Below, in pieces: positions 7,581-14,817 of a stretch of DNA of 34,583 bases (within the stretch, counting starts at the first letter, position 1; each line of letters begins with the position of its first letter). The position numbers and the translations under genes were made by a program. The notes below the pieces were generated by a model that saw only the letters and a program-made list of their open reading frames with translations, was not told where the DNA came from and ran no database searches. Source of the DNA: Syntrophaceae bacterium (GTDB taxonomy: Bacteria; Desulfobacterota; Syntrophia; Syntrophales; Smithellaceae); assembly GCA_025355345.1 (NCBI GenBank), contig JANXZU010000072.1, positions 1 to 34,583 on the forward strand, written 5' to 3'.

Positions 7581-8956
7581 TTTATTTTTGCCAGAATTTT
7601 GCCAAAGGGCTTGATCATTTCTACTTTCATTCGTTTTACAAATTCACGGCGTATGAACGGAATTTTTGTAAGTGAGACAATAGCACTGTTAATCAACCGC
7701 CATTTGTAATTATTATTGGGAAAATTGTAAAAACCGTTTTTTTTGTAATATTTATCGTCGGCCTGAAAAACTATGCGCAGTTTGCCAAAAACCGCATCCC
7801 GGAATATTTTTGTTCCCCCCACCCCATAGAATTTTTGGGGCTGAGTATATCCATTTTTACTATACATAACAGCGTTTGCCGAAATGCCTTGCAGCGCATC
7901 GTTAATTTCCTGTGAACTGCCCATATCGTCACTTACGAATCCTACCAGATTCGCATGCTGCATATCCGCATATGCTTCCAGAATTTCCCGCAGATTGAAA
8001 AGTTGACTGAACGATCCTGTAATAACAAAACCGATTTGTTTCCCTTCCAGTACGGGTATATGCCCGTTAAAAAAGCTGCGGTCAAAAAAACATTTCCACT
8101 TCGACGATAGAAATCTGTCATGAATGGCACCTGCAAAAAATAAAATATCCGCGGACTTAATCTGCTCATTAAAGAAATCAATAAATCCGTCTTTGCCCTG
8201 GTAAACGCAACTGTTGTCAATACCACACTGCATGCACCCCAGGCAGCCACCCTGAATATCAATATCCTTGATTTGCATAAGTGTTGCGGTTGGTGAAAAA
8301 GCTTTTTGAAAATTGTCCAGCATCGGGCGGAGATTAAGACTGCCTGCAAAATCGTCAACCACTATCAGGACTTTTTTGCCGTCCGTATCTATCGGCGGTA
8401 GTAACGCCGGTTCATAGACGACGGCCTCATTAGTTAATCGTTTAGCACTTACTATTGTTCCGCAATCATCTTTAATCGCCTGAATGAACATTTGACCGAA
8501 AAGTGAGAGTCGGTGTCTTTCTTTAGACTTGAAAAGATCGTACATATCTGCCGAATATGATCCAAAAAACTTCATCTCCAAATCACCGCAAATATCACGC
8601 AGATAATTGTGGGCGGTATGATCGAAAAATTTGATTGATGTTGTCAAAACGGCAACCGGTTTTCCCCGAAAAGCTGAAGTAGAATTTCTCTCAAAAATTA
8701 ATTCAATAAATCGTTTATACTGCGAAGAAACGAGGAAAAAATAAAGAGGAAAAGCCCAAAGAACGGCATCCGCAGCTGCTATTTGACTGATTATCTCTCC
8801 AAAGAACTTGTCATCTTTTTCCAGTTTTTTGATTTTCTGCGCAACATCAAATATTTGAAATTCAATCTCAGGGGACTTACGCTGGAGAACAGAAACATAT
8901 TGCAAAGTAACGCTAATCTGTCCTTTAGGAGAACCATTCAAAACTGCGATTTTCAT
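7568..8956 (-). CDS. Two-domain flavodoxin-fold flavoprotein with compact Fe-S cysteine motif
   Basis: 462 residues. The N-terminal half (1-165) begins MKIAVLNGSPKG and has a WAFPLYFFLV segment, as in NAD(P)H-dependent FMN reductases. A second flavodoxin-like domain starts near 195 (KKVLIVVDDFAGS). It carries Cys238, Cys241, Cys244 and Cys250 in GGCLGCMQCGIDNSC, the C-x2-C-x2-C-x5-C pattern that holds a [4Fe-4S] cluster in iron-sulfur flavoproteins (Isf family). The C-terminal 100 residues are basic and unassigned. The likely role is electron transfer or quinone/disulfide reduction under anaerobic conditions; the partner is unknown. The ribosome site is GGTGGG upstream of the ATG. The stop codon lies inside a long hairpin. 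The duplication is unusual, since most members have one domain. Confidence 0.75.
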   Translation of the reverse strand: MKIAVLNGSPKGQISVTLQYVSVLQRKSPEIEFQIFDVAQKIKKLEKDDKFFGEIISQIAAADAVLWAFPLYFFLVSSQYKRFIELIFERNSTSAFRGKPVAVLTTSIKFFDHTAHNYLRDICGDLEMKFFGSYSADMYDLFKSKERHRLSLFGQMFIQAIKDDCGTIVSAKRLTNEAVVYEPALLPPIDTDGKKVLIVVDDFAGSLNLRPMLDNFQKAFSPTATLMQIKDIDIQGGCLGCMQCGIDNSCVYQGKDGFIDFFNEQIKSADILFFAGAIHDRFLSSKWKCFFDRSFFNGHIPVLEGKQIGFVITGSFSQLFNLREILEAYADMQHANLVGFVSDDMGSSQEINDALQGISANAVMYSKNGYTQPQKFYGVGGTKIFRDAVFGKLRIVFQADDKYYKKNGFYNFPNNNYKWRLINSAIVSLTKIPFIRREFVKRMKVEMIKPFGKILAKINPRE

Positions 8957-9266
8957 AATACACCCACCAGAATCATTTATATTTTAACAACAATAGTTGT
9001 CTAGCATAAGACAAATAACATGACAATAAAATATCTGGAACTGCCATTTTTCTTTGGGGCACATAAAAAAATGTTTCTGAAGTTTTGATCTCAATATGAT
9101 CGAGTATCAAATTCTTCTACGCTTCGCTTCGGGGATAATTCCCAATAGCCTGTGGCTATTGGATAGTTCGACTTACACAATTCAGTTCACTCTGTTCCTG
9201 AATTTTGATTCTCACCACGCCTTACGCTTCAAGCTTCACTTCGTTCGTTTTCAGCTTGGCTCACTA
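8957..9266. repeat. Intergenic gap holding a dispersed palindromic repeat
   Basis: No gene is apparent. The right two-thirds is repeat-like. It contains CGCTTCGCTTCGGGGATAAT at 9120-9139, a perfect 9-bp hairpin CCAATAGCC-TGT-GGCTATTGG at 9142-9162, the reverse-strand copy of the AATTG...AGTCGAACTATCC motif at 9161-9185, and a second stem AATTCAG/CTGAATT at about 9179-9205. Related sequence occurs near 7504 and 23427. The left part (8957-9010) is AT-rich with a small ACAAC-AATA-GTTGT hairpin and may hold the promoter of the leftward flavoprotein gene, although no clear -35/-10 pair was found. Confidence 0.55.
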
Positions 9267-9977
9267 TTAGCTAGTCTCATTAAAAGCATACGCGATGAAC
9301 CTGCCGTCATGGCTTAAACTAATATCTATCGCAGATCTTTTGCCACAAATATATACTCCCGGAGGTTGAAGTTCTGCTCCTGTTTTTATCCTCCGAATTT
9401 TGATATCTTTGGAATCTATGTGCAAGAAACCGGAAAGGCTGCGGACAAGACACTGCCTGGCAAATGAAGATGAATTATCTTTTTGCCCATCCTCTTTGTG
9501 AGGGAAAACATCAATACCCCACCTTAAATAATCCAGGGTGGAAAGAGAGTCCGCCCCAACACAATGCACATAAGCTGGATGGGAAAAGAGTCCGACATAT
9601 ACCGCCTCTCTTCCCGGTATATTAACCCGCCCTTTTATGTAACTTGCTTGGGTTTGAGTATCTTGATGGATATTGTTTATCAGACAGTCATTATTCTCAG
9701 CACCCGAAAATGCAGGGTGTTTTGCTGACTGCAAACTGATATCAACGGACCAGCGACGAGGCACAAAGGAATTTTCATGATGATATTTTTTTATGACCTT
9801 ATAAGCAGCTTCTTTACAAGCCCAGAACGACCACAGCGCTGCATCAGAGCTCCCGGACGAATTAACAATTTCAATCTCATGGTCTGTGAGAATTTTCTTT
9901 AGGAATCGCGAATCCATGCTTTTCCCGACGTTGGCTGAATCCTGCAAATCTACGATATCGTTCCCTATGTGCGGCAA
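9267..9977 (-). CDS. 4'-phosphopantetheinyl transferase (Sfp/AcpS superfamily)
   Basis: 236 residues. The start is TTG at 9977, supported by a strong GGAGGAG eight bases upstream and by the family-typical N-terminus MPHIGNDIVDL. Metal and CoA-binding motifs are GNDIVDL (5-11) and WACKEAAYK (52-60, the W-x2-KEA-x2-K signature), with a later LSHDGRFIAYAF. These enzymes move 4'-phosphopantetheine from CoA to the Ser of carrier proteins. The obvious substrate is the ACP encoded two genes upstream at 10707-10955. It is the last gene of the lipid operon and overlaps the acyltransferase gene by 101 bases in another frame. A dedicated PPTase suggests that the general AcpS does not load this ACP well; that is inference. 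Confidence 0.85.
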   Translation of the reverse strand: MPHIGNDIVDLQDSANVGKSMDSRFLKKILTDHEIEIVNSSGSSDAALWSFWACKEAAYKVIKKYHHENSFVPRRWSVDISLQSAKHPAFSGAENNDCLINNIHQDTQTQASYIKGRVNIPGREAVYVGLFSHPAYVHCVGADSLSTLDYLRWGIDVFPHKEDGQKDNSSSFARQCLVRSLSGFLHIDSKDIKIRRIKTGAELQPPGVYICGKRSAIDISLSHDGRFIAYAFNETS

Positions 9978-10710
9978 AATAATTCTCCTCCATTTGAGCC
10001 AGGCGGTTGATTATCTGCGTGGCATACTCACGCTGGGCGCGAAGACCTGTTTCCGCAATTGGCTGGGGCGTAAAAACTTCAATTTGGGCTGAGAATTTTT
10101 CTCCCCACGAAGGCATAGTGCTGTAACTATCCTGCTTATCGCCGCGCATGTAGATGCACATCACTTTACAGTTTTCCACATCTTTTATGAAGCGTCCAAC
10201 GCCATAAGAGAAACCTTCTTTATTCACCCGTCCGGAACGAGATCTTCCGCCTTCAGGAAAGATCATAACATTATGACCGTTACGCAATAGATAAGCACAT
10301 TTATCCAAAGTCTTTTTCATTTTTTCGCGAGGTCCGCCGCGATCAACAGGAATGCATTTCGACAGATAACACATTAAAGCCAGTAATATATTGCTTTGAA
10401 AATTGCTTCTTTCCGGCAAATTCCACGGTAGATTCTTATAGCCGGTAATATGCTGGCGCAGGTTGAAAATTGCATGACCCAGAAGATAAGAATCAATCAT
10501 TGTTAAATGATTGGCGCAAATAATCCATGGCCCTTTGTGTTTGGCAAATTCGTCATTACTCTGTCGCCGGATTTCCCTTAAATTCTGTACTCGATAAAAG
10601 AAAATAGACGCTAATAAAAAGTATAAAGGCGCAATAAAAATAATGGTTAATCGCCCCATAAAATCCTGCACACGCAAAAAAACTTTGGACTTTGTATCCA
10701 TGTTTTTCAC
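9877..10710 (-). CDS. Lysophospholipid/1-acylglycerol-3-phosphate acyltransferase family (PlsC-like)
   Basis: 277 residues from GTG at 10710 (GTGA overlap with the ACP stop). An ATG at 10701 with GGGTGA upstream is at least as good a start. A hydrophobic anchor spans about 21-39 (LTIIFIAPLYFLLASIFFY). PlsC motifs are in order: NHLTMID with His68 and Asp73 (H-x4-D), PVDRGG near 121-126, and FPEGGRSRSG at 151-160. The family transfers acyl groups from ACP or CoA to glycerolipids at the membrane. In this operon it probably places the product of the local synthase onto a lipid acceptor. The last 33 codons overlap the PPTase gene, an unusually long same-strand overlap; the C-terminal tail is basic and not conserved-looking. 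Confidence 0.85.
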   Translation of the reverse strand: MKNMDTKSKVFLRVQDFMGRLTIIFIAPLYFLLASIFFYRVQNLREIRRQSNDEFAKHKGPWIICANHLTMIDSYLLGHAIFNLRQHITGYKNLPWNLPERSNFQSNILLALMCYLSKCIPVDRGGPREKMKKTLDKCAYLLRNGHNVMIFPEGGRSRSGRVNKEGFSYGVGRFIKDVENCKVMCIYMRGDKQDSYSTMPSWGEKFSAQIEVFTPQPIAETGLRAQREYATQIINRLAQMEENYFAAHRERYRRFAGFSQRREKHGFAIPKENSHRP

Positions 10711-10955
10711 CCGAGTTTTTGTTTGACTATCCTGACTGCATCGCCAATTGTCCGAATTTTGTCCGCTTCATCATCATCAATACTAATGCTGTAGACATCT
10801 TCACACTTAATGACTACGTCTACCAAACGTGCTGAATTGACTTTCAAATCATTTAAGATGTGTGTATCCATTGTAGCTTTCTCCAAGAGAGACGGATCCT
10901 TAGTGTAAGTCTTCAAAATATTAATCATTCCATCAAAAATATTTTTTTCATCCAT
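10707..10955 (-). CDS. Acyl carrier protein, divergent attachment motif
   Basis: 82 residues, acidic, with the four-helix ACP pattern. The probable phosphopantetheine site is Ser41 in LKVNSARLVDVV, where ordinary ACPs have DSL. The Asp before the Ser is replaced by Asn and the Leu after it by Ala. The helix after the Ser (RLVDVVIKCEDVYSISIDDDEADKI) keeps the acidic recognition surface. It lies 24 bases from the ketosynthase gene and overlaps the acyltransferase gene by 4 bases, so it should carry the growing chain of this operon. The changed motif fits a specialised ACP recognised by the local PPTase. The start is ATG at 10955, with AGGAGC upstream. Confidence 0.85.
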   Translation of the reverse strand: MDEKNIFDGMINILKTYTKDPSLLEKATMDTHILNDLKVNSARLVDVVIKCEDVYSISIDDDEADKIRTIGDAVRIVKQKLG

Positions 10956-10979
10956 AATAAATAAGCTCCTTTAATAATA

Positions 10980-12260
10980 TTATTTTTCTTCCCATTTTTT
11001 ATATATTATACAACTATTAACATCGCCAAAACCAAAACCTGCTTTAGCAATAATCCTTACATCTGGAAATTCTATACACGAATGCGGAATCTTTGCCGCA
11101 TATGCTGCAATGTCAGGGTGAACATCTTCACAATTGATTGAGGGATGGATAAATCCCTTAAAAATCTGAAGCACGGTGGCCACGCTTTCAATGGCACCGG
11201 CTGCGCCGAGACAGTGCCCAATTAGTGATTTTGTAGCGTTAATGAAAGGGAAATTATCCGGAGTACGCTCTAATGCAGCTGCCCAGTTTCCTACTTCGAT
11301 AGGATCCGCGTAGGTGGCCGTCAGGTGGCCATTGATGGCATCGACTTCTACCGGATTAATGCCGGCATCAGCAACTGCGGCGCGAATGCATTTTCTTACA
11401 CCTGCAGGATTGGGAGCAGTCATAGAACCGCCCATTCGTTGCCCTCCGCTGTTAACAGCACCTCCGATAACTTCCGCATAAATTCTTGCTCCCCGGGCAA
11501 TTGCTGTTTCCAAATCTTCGAGTAAAAGCATAGCTCCACCCGATCCCGGAACAAAGCCACAGGCACTGGCGCTAAGGGGTCTTGATCCAGCTGTGGGGTT
11601 CTCATTAAATTTACGACACATTACCCGCATGGAGTCAAAACCTCCCCAGATGTAAGGCGTCGCGCCTTCTGAACCACCGGCAATCATGCGTTTGGCAAGC
11701 CCCATTCTGATTCGCCAGAGGGAATCAATAATGGCTTCATTTCCGGTACTGCAAGCTGATGAATTGGATGTCACCTGATTTCCGACAGCCAGTATGCCAC
11801 CAATGCGCGCGCTTGTTCCACTGTTCATCACCTGTTCAACAATACGGCTGCCCAACCTTCTTACTCTGCCTTCGTTAATCATCGGCACGACATTTTGAGC
11901 TATCGTGTCCATGCCACCAATGCCTGAACCGGCAACAACACCGGTATCCCAATCGACATTGTCATCACCACTTTCCGGCACATTGAATCCCGCATCTTTC
12001 CAGGCATCCACTGCTGAAACCGATGCAAACCCGATATTGTCATTAATCGACATCAGCTTTTCATTATCAAAATAACTTTTACGGATAGCATCAAAGTTTT
12101 CCGGTACTCCCGCAATTTGACAACCAAACTTCAATTCTGCAAGCAAGGGTTGGAAACGAATACCGGAAGCGCCCGCTCTCAGCGCCTGTTCAAAATTATC
12201 AAGACCATGCGCATTTGGTGCGACAACGCCCATGCCTGTAACAACAACTCTTTTCCTCAT
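10980..12260 (-). CDS. FabF-like 3-oxoacyl-ACP synthase
   Basis: 426 residues from the ATG at 12260, which overlaps the upstream stop (ATGA) and follows GGGAG. The N-terminus RKRVVVTGMGVVAPNAHG is typical of KAS II. Catalytic residues are Cys170 (SNSSACSTGNEA), His312 (INGHLTATYADP), Lys344 and His349 (NATKSLIGHCLGAAGA). The family condenses malonyl-ACP with an acyl chain. The His motif NGHLTAT differs from the usual NAHGTST of housekeeping FabF, which suggests a separate subfamily. It is a single KS with no chain-length-factor partner, so this is not a type II polyketide KS-alpha/beta pair. It sits between the dehydratase and ACP genes of the operon. Substrate chain length cannot be read from the sequence. 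Confidence 0.9.
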   Translation of the reverse strand: MRKRVVVTGMGVVAPNAHGLDNFEQALRAGASGIRFQPLLAELKFGCQIAGVPENFDAIRKSYFDNEKLMSINDNIGFASVSAVDAWKDAGFNVPESGDDNVDWDTGVVAGSGIGGMDTIAQNVVPMINEGRVRRLGSRIVEQVMNSGTSARIGGILAVGNQVTSNSSACSTGNEAIIDSLWRIRMGLAKRMIAGGSEGATPYIWGGFDSMRVMCRKFNENPTAGSRPLSASACGFVPGSGGAMLLLEDLETAIARGARIYAEVIGGAVNSGGQRMGGSMTAPNPAGVRKCIRAAVADAGINPVEVDAINGHLTATYADPIEVGNWAAALERTPDNFPFINATKSLIGHCLGAAGAIESVATVLQIFKGFIHPSINCEDVHPDIAAYAAKIPHSCIEFPDVRIIAKAGFGFGDVNSCIIYKKWEEK

Positions 12261-12739
12261 TTTGCTACTCCCATTCCGGCTAATTGTCCCACACAAACTA
12301 CCTCGCTACTTTCTCTTTCCATAGTAACGTCCACTTTCAATACATCTTTACGTAAATATATTTTTCTGCCTTTCACAATTACTCTTTCCCCCGGATACAC
12401 TATTGCCCTAAATTCAATATTATCCGCCAGAGAAAATAAGCTCAGCGGCCCATTTAACTGGGCGGGCCGTACATTTTTCTGGCAAGACAGAAGATACATT
12501 CCAAAGGCAACAACGCCGATTTGTGCCATAGTTTCAATAAGAATTACTCCAGGAGTAATCGGACGTCCCGGAAAGTGTCCTCGGTAGAAGAACTCATCCT
12601 CACGATAAAGATATGCACCGATGATCTCCTCTTCATTGAGGCTGATAATTTCATCAATGAAGCGAAACGGCTGTTGTTGCGGCACAAGCGCTAGCACTTC
12701 TTGTATGATTGCGGCATCAGCCACCATAAAGCCCGCCAT
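12257..12739 (-). CDS. FabZ-like 3-hydroxyacyl-ACP dehydratase (hotdog fold)
   Basis: 160 residues from ATG at 12739, or 156 from ATG at 12727 with GGCGGG upstream; both starts lie inside the end of the FabG-like gene. The motif FYRGHFPGRPITPGVILIE followed by TMAQ is the FabA/FabZ active site, with the catalytic His in GHFPG and the acidic residue in IETMAQ. The family removes water from 3-hydroxyacyl-ACP to give the trans-2-enoyl thioester. The length suits a single hotdog domain. It overlaps the FabG-like gene upstream and the ketosynthase downstream, so all three are probably translated together. A 3-to-2 isomerising role like FabA cannot be excluded. Confidence 0.87.
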   Translation of the reverse strand: MAGFMVADAAIIQEVLALVPQQQPFRFIDEIISLNEEEIIGAYLYREDEFFYRGHFPGRPITPGVILIETMAQIGVVAFGMYLLSCQKNVRPAQLNGPLSLFSLADNIEFRAIVYPGERVIVKGRKIYLRKDVLKVDVTMERESSEVVCVGQLAGMGVAK

Positions 12740-13445
12740 TGACGTGGATCACACTACCTGTGATATAAGTGCCTTTTTTAGCAAGAAATGCCACAACCTC
12801 CGCTATTTCATCCGGTTTACCAATGCGACCAAGCGTTATATTCGCCATGATTTTTTCTTTTACTTCAGGTGGCAATTCTTCGGTCATGTCCGTTTCGATA
12901 ACACCCGGGGCTACGGAATTAACCAGGATGTTGCGTCCTGCCATCTCTTGAGCCAGAGATTTGGTAAAGGCATCGAGCGCCGCCTTTTCCATTGTATATG
13001 GTGCTTGGCCTGCGTTGCCTATATGGCCTACAACACTGGATATATTGATGACGCGACCCGCCGAACTTCTCAGCATGAATTGCCTCAGGATTCTTTTCGT
13101 CAAATACCAGATGCCTCGTGTCAGCGCCCGCTGCTCATCGAACTGTTCTATCTTCATGGAAAGAATGTCGGCATTAATCGAATGACCGGCATTGTTGACC
13201 AAAACATCAACGCATCCGGTAATGTCCTTTAATTTTGCAACCATCATGTCAATTTGTTCCATGTTGGTAAGATCTGCCTGAATTAAAAAGCCATCTTTTA
13301 TTTCTGCAAGTAAATTCTTTGCACGCTCGGCGCTTTTGCGGTAATGAATTCCCACATGAAAGCCTTCAGCGACAAGGGCACGGCAACATGCCGCCCCAAT
13401 CCCCGTAGCACCTCCAGTTATAAGTGCAACCGGTTTGTTAATCAT
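12717..13445 (-). CDS. FabG-like 3-oxoacyl-ACP reductase (SDR)
   Basis: 242 residues. The NAD(P) motif is TGGATGIG (10-17). IHYRKS after the second strand suggests NADPH preference, through its basic residues. NNAGHS (84-89), Ser136-Ser137 in NISSVVG, Tyr150 and Lys154 (PYTMEKAALDAF) complete the active site. The usual helix-4 Asn of the SDR tetrad (NL-G) is not obvious; the region reads ALTRGIWYLTK. The C-terminus YITGSVIHVNGGLYGG is FabG-like. It should reduce the 3-oxo group made by the local ketosynthase. It ends inside the dehydratase gene and follows the acyl-CoA dehydrogenase gene by 42 bases. Confidence 0.87.
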   Translation of the reverse strand: MINKPVALITGGATGIGAACCRALVAEGFHVGIHYRKSAERAKNLLAEIKDGFLIQADLTNMEQIDMMVAKLKDITGCVDVLVNNAGHSINADILSMKIEQFDEQRALTRGIWYLTKRILRQFMLRSSAGRVINISSVVGHIGNAGQAPYTMEKAALDAFTKSLAQEMAGRNILVNSVAPGVIETDMTEELPPEVKEKIMANITLGRIGKPDEIAEVVAFLAKKGTYITGSVIHVNGGLYGG

Positions 13446-13487
13446 TGCCCCTCCAGCTTTATCCCACTGAATGAAGATAAAGCATTT

Positions 13488-14687
13488 TTATACTATCTCT
13501 CGTCCGATAATCATATTCTGCACTTCCCGCACACCCTCATAAATATCGATAATGTGGGCATCACGGGAAAGTTTGGAAATTTCGTAGTCGGTTGTAAAAC
13601 CGTAGCCGCCATGTAAGTGCAGACCTTCGGTTGAACAAAAAACAGCGGCTTCCGCTGCCGTATTCTTCGCAAGTGAGGCATATATCCCTGCATCTTTTGC
13701 TTTTTCCTGAATTTTACAGGTGGCTCTCAAGAGTGCCATCTCCGCCAGTTCCACCTTTTTCCACATTGTGATCAGCATGTCTCTGGCCACCGGCAGATCA
13801 CAGATTCTCTGGCCGAATTGTTTGCGTTCACGCGTGTAATCCAGCGTAAGAGCAAATGCACGTTTGGCCAAACCAAGGCCAATTGCCGCAACCATCGGTC
13901 GGGCAAAATCCAAAACATCAACGATGTATTTGAAGCCGAAGCGCCTGTCTCCAATAATCTGATTCGGTTGAATAATAACATCTTCAAAAGTAACACTGGC
14001 AGTATTGGATAGTCTTTGTCCTAATTTATCTTCAGGTTTACCAATAATTATTTTGCCGCCTGTCGGAACTTGTATTTCTCTTGTTGAATTGCCAATGTCC
14101 GGAATATCGGCTGAAGTGACATGCTCAACCGGAATAATTACACAAGCCATAAAATTGCTCGTAGGTTTTCCCACTTTGCAAAGGACTGTGTACTGTGAAG
14201 CATACGAGGCATTGGTAATAAAACATTTTGATCCGTTTAAAATGTAAGTCCCGTCATCTTGCTTGGCAATAAAACTTGTCATCATTGAATTATCTGAACC
14301 GGCACCGGGTTCAGTCAGGCAAAAGGAAGCCAGAAGTGGTTTTTCCACAAAAGGTCTTAGAAATAATTCTTTTTGTTCTTCTGTCCCGTGCAGACTGATG
14401 ACGACATTGGCCAGATCATTACACATCGCCGAGGTGGAGATGCCCGTATCACCGTAAGAGATTTCCTCGATGATCAATGCTGAAGATAGCGTATCAATCT
14501 CAAAACCTTTAACCGACTCGGGAATGCATAAATTAATTAGACCCATTTCCCATGCTTTATTGATAATCGGCCATGGGAAAGCGTGAGCTTTTTCCATCTC
14601 TAAAATATGAGGTGTTATTTCATTTTTCACGAATTTCCGCACCGTATCCAGATACATTAATTGATTTTCACTAAAACTGAAATCCAT
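13488..14687 (-). CDS. Acyl-CoA dehydrogenase family protein
   Basis: 399 residues, the normal length. Flavin and substrate motifs are FCLTEPGAGSDNS, the second-half AIGLGLAKRAFALTLDYTRERKQFG region (about 270-295), and the C-terminal YGFTTDYEISKLSRDAHIID. Glu384 in IYEGVREVQ is at the position of the catalytic base in short- and medium-chain enzymes. The family interconverts saturated and 2-enoyl thioesters with FAD and passes electrons to ETF. AAAGG precedes the ATG. It lies inside the fatty-acid-synthesis-like operon, which has no recognisable enoyl-ACP reductase. It may therefore work in the reducing direction or put a double bond into the product; both are inference. An alternative is a plain catabolic enzyme caught in the operon. 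Confidence 0.92.
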   Translation of the reverse strand: MDFSFSENQLMYLDTVRKFVKNEITPHILEMEKAHAFPWPIINKAWEMGLINLCIPESVKGFEIDTLSSALIIEEISYGDTGISTSAMCNDLANVVISLHGTEEQKELFLRPFVEKPLLASFCLTEPGAGSDNSMMTSFIAKQDDGTYILNGSKCFITNASYASQYTVLCKVGKPTSNFMACVIIPVEHVTSADIPDIGNSTREIQVPTGGKIIIGKPEDKLGQRLSNTASVTFEDVIIQPNQIIGDRRFGFKYIVDVLDFARPMVAAIGLGLAKRAFALTLDYTRERKQFGQRICDLPVARDMLITMWKKVELAEMALLRATCKIQEKAKDAGIYASLAKNTAAEAAVFCSTEGLHLHGGYGFTTDYEISKLSRDAHIIDIYEGVREVQNMIIGREIV

Positions 14688-14817
14688 ATGGCAACCTTTC
14701 GTTTCTAAAATTTTAATATTAGTTTATAGAACTCTTATTTAAAGATGATCCTCTTTTTTTGAAATGTTTTTGTTATTATCCCTTCAAGTGACGACATTAT
14801 CAGTGGAAACCATTTGC

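Noticed and set aside
9110..9205. CRISPR array from the repeated CGCTTCG and hairpin sequences
   Set aside because: There is no regular repeat-spacer spacing, and copies lie in separate gaps; it fits a dispersed palindromic element.
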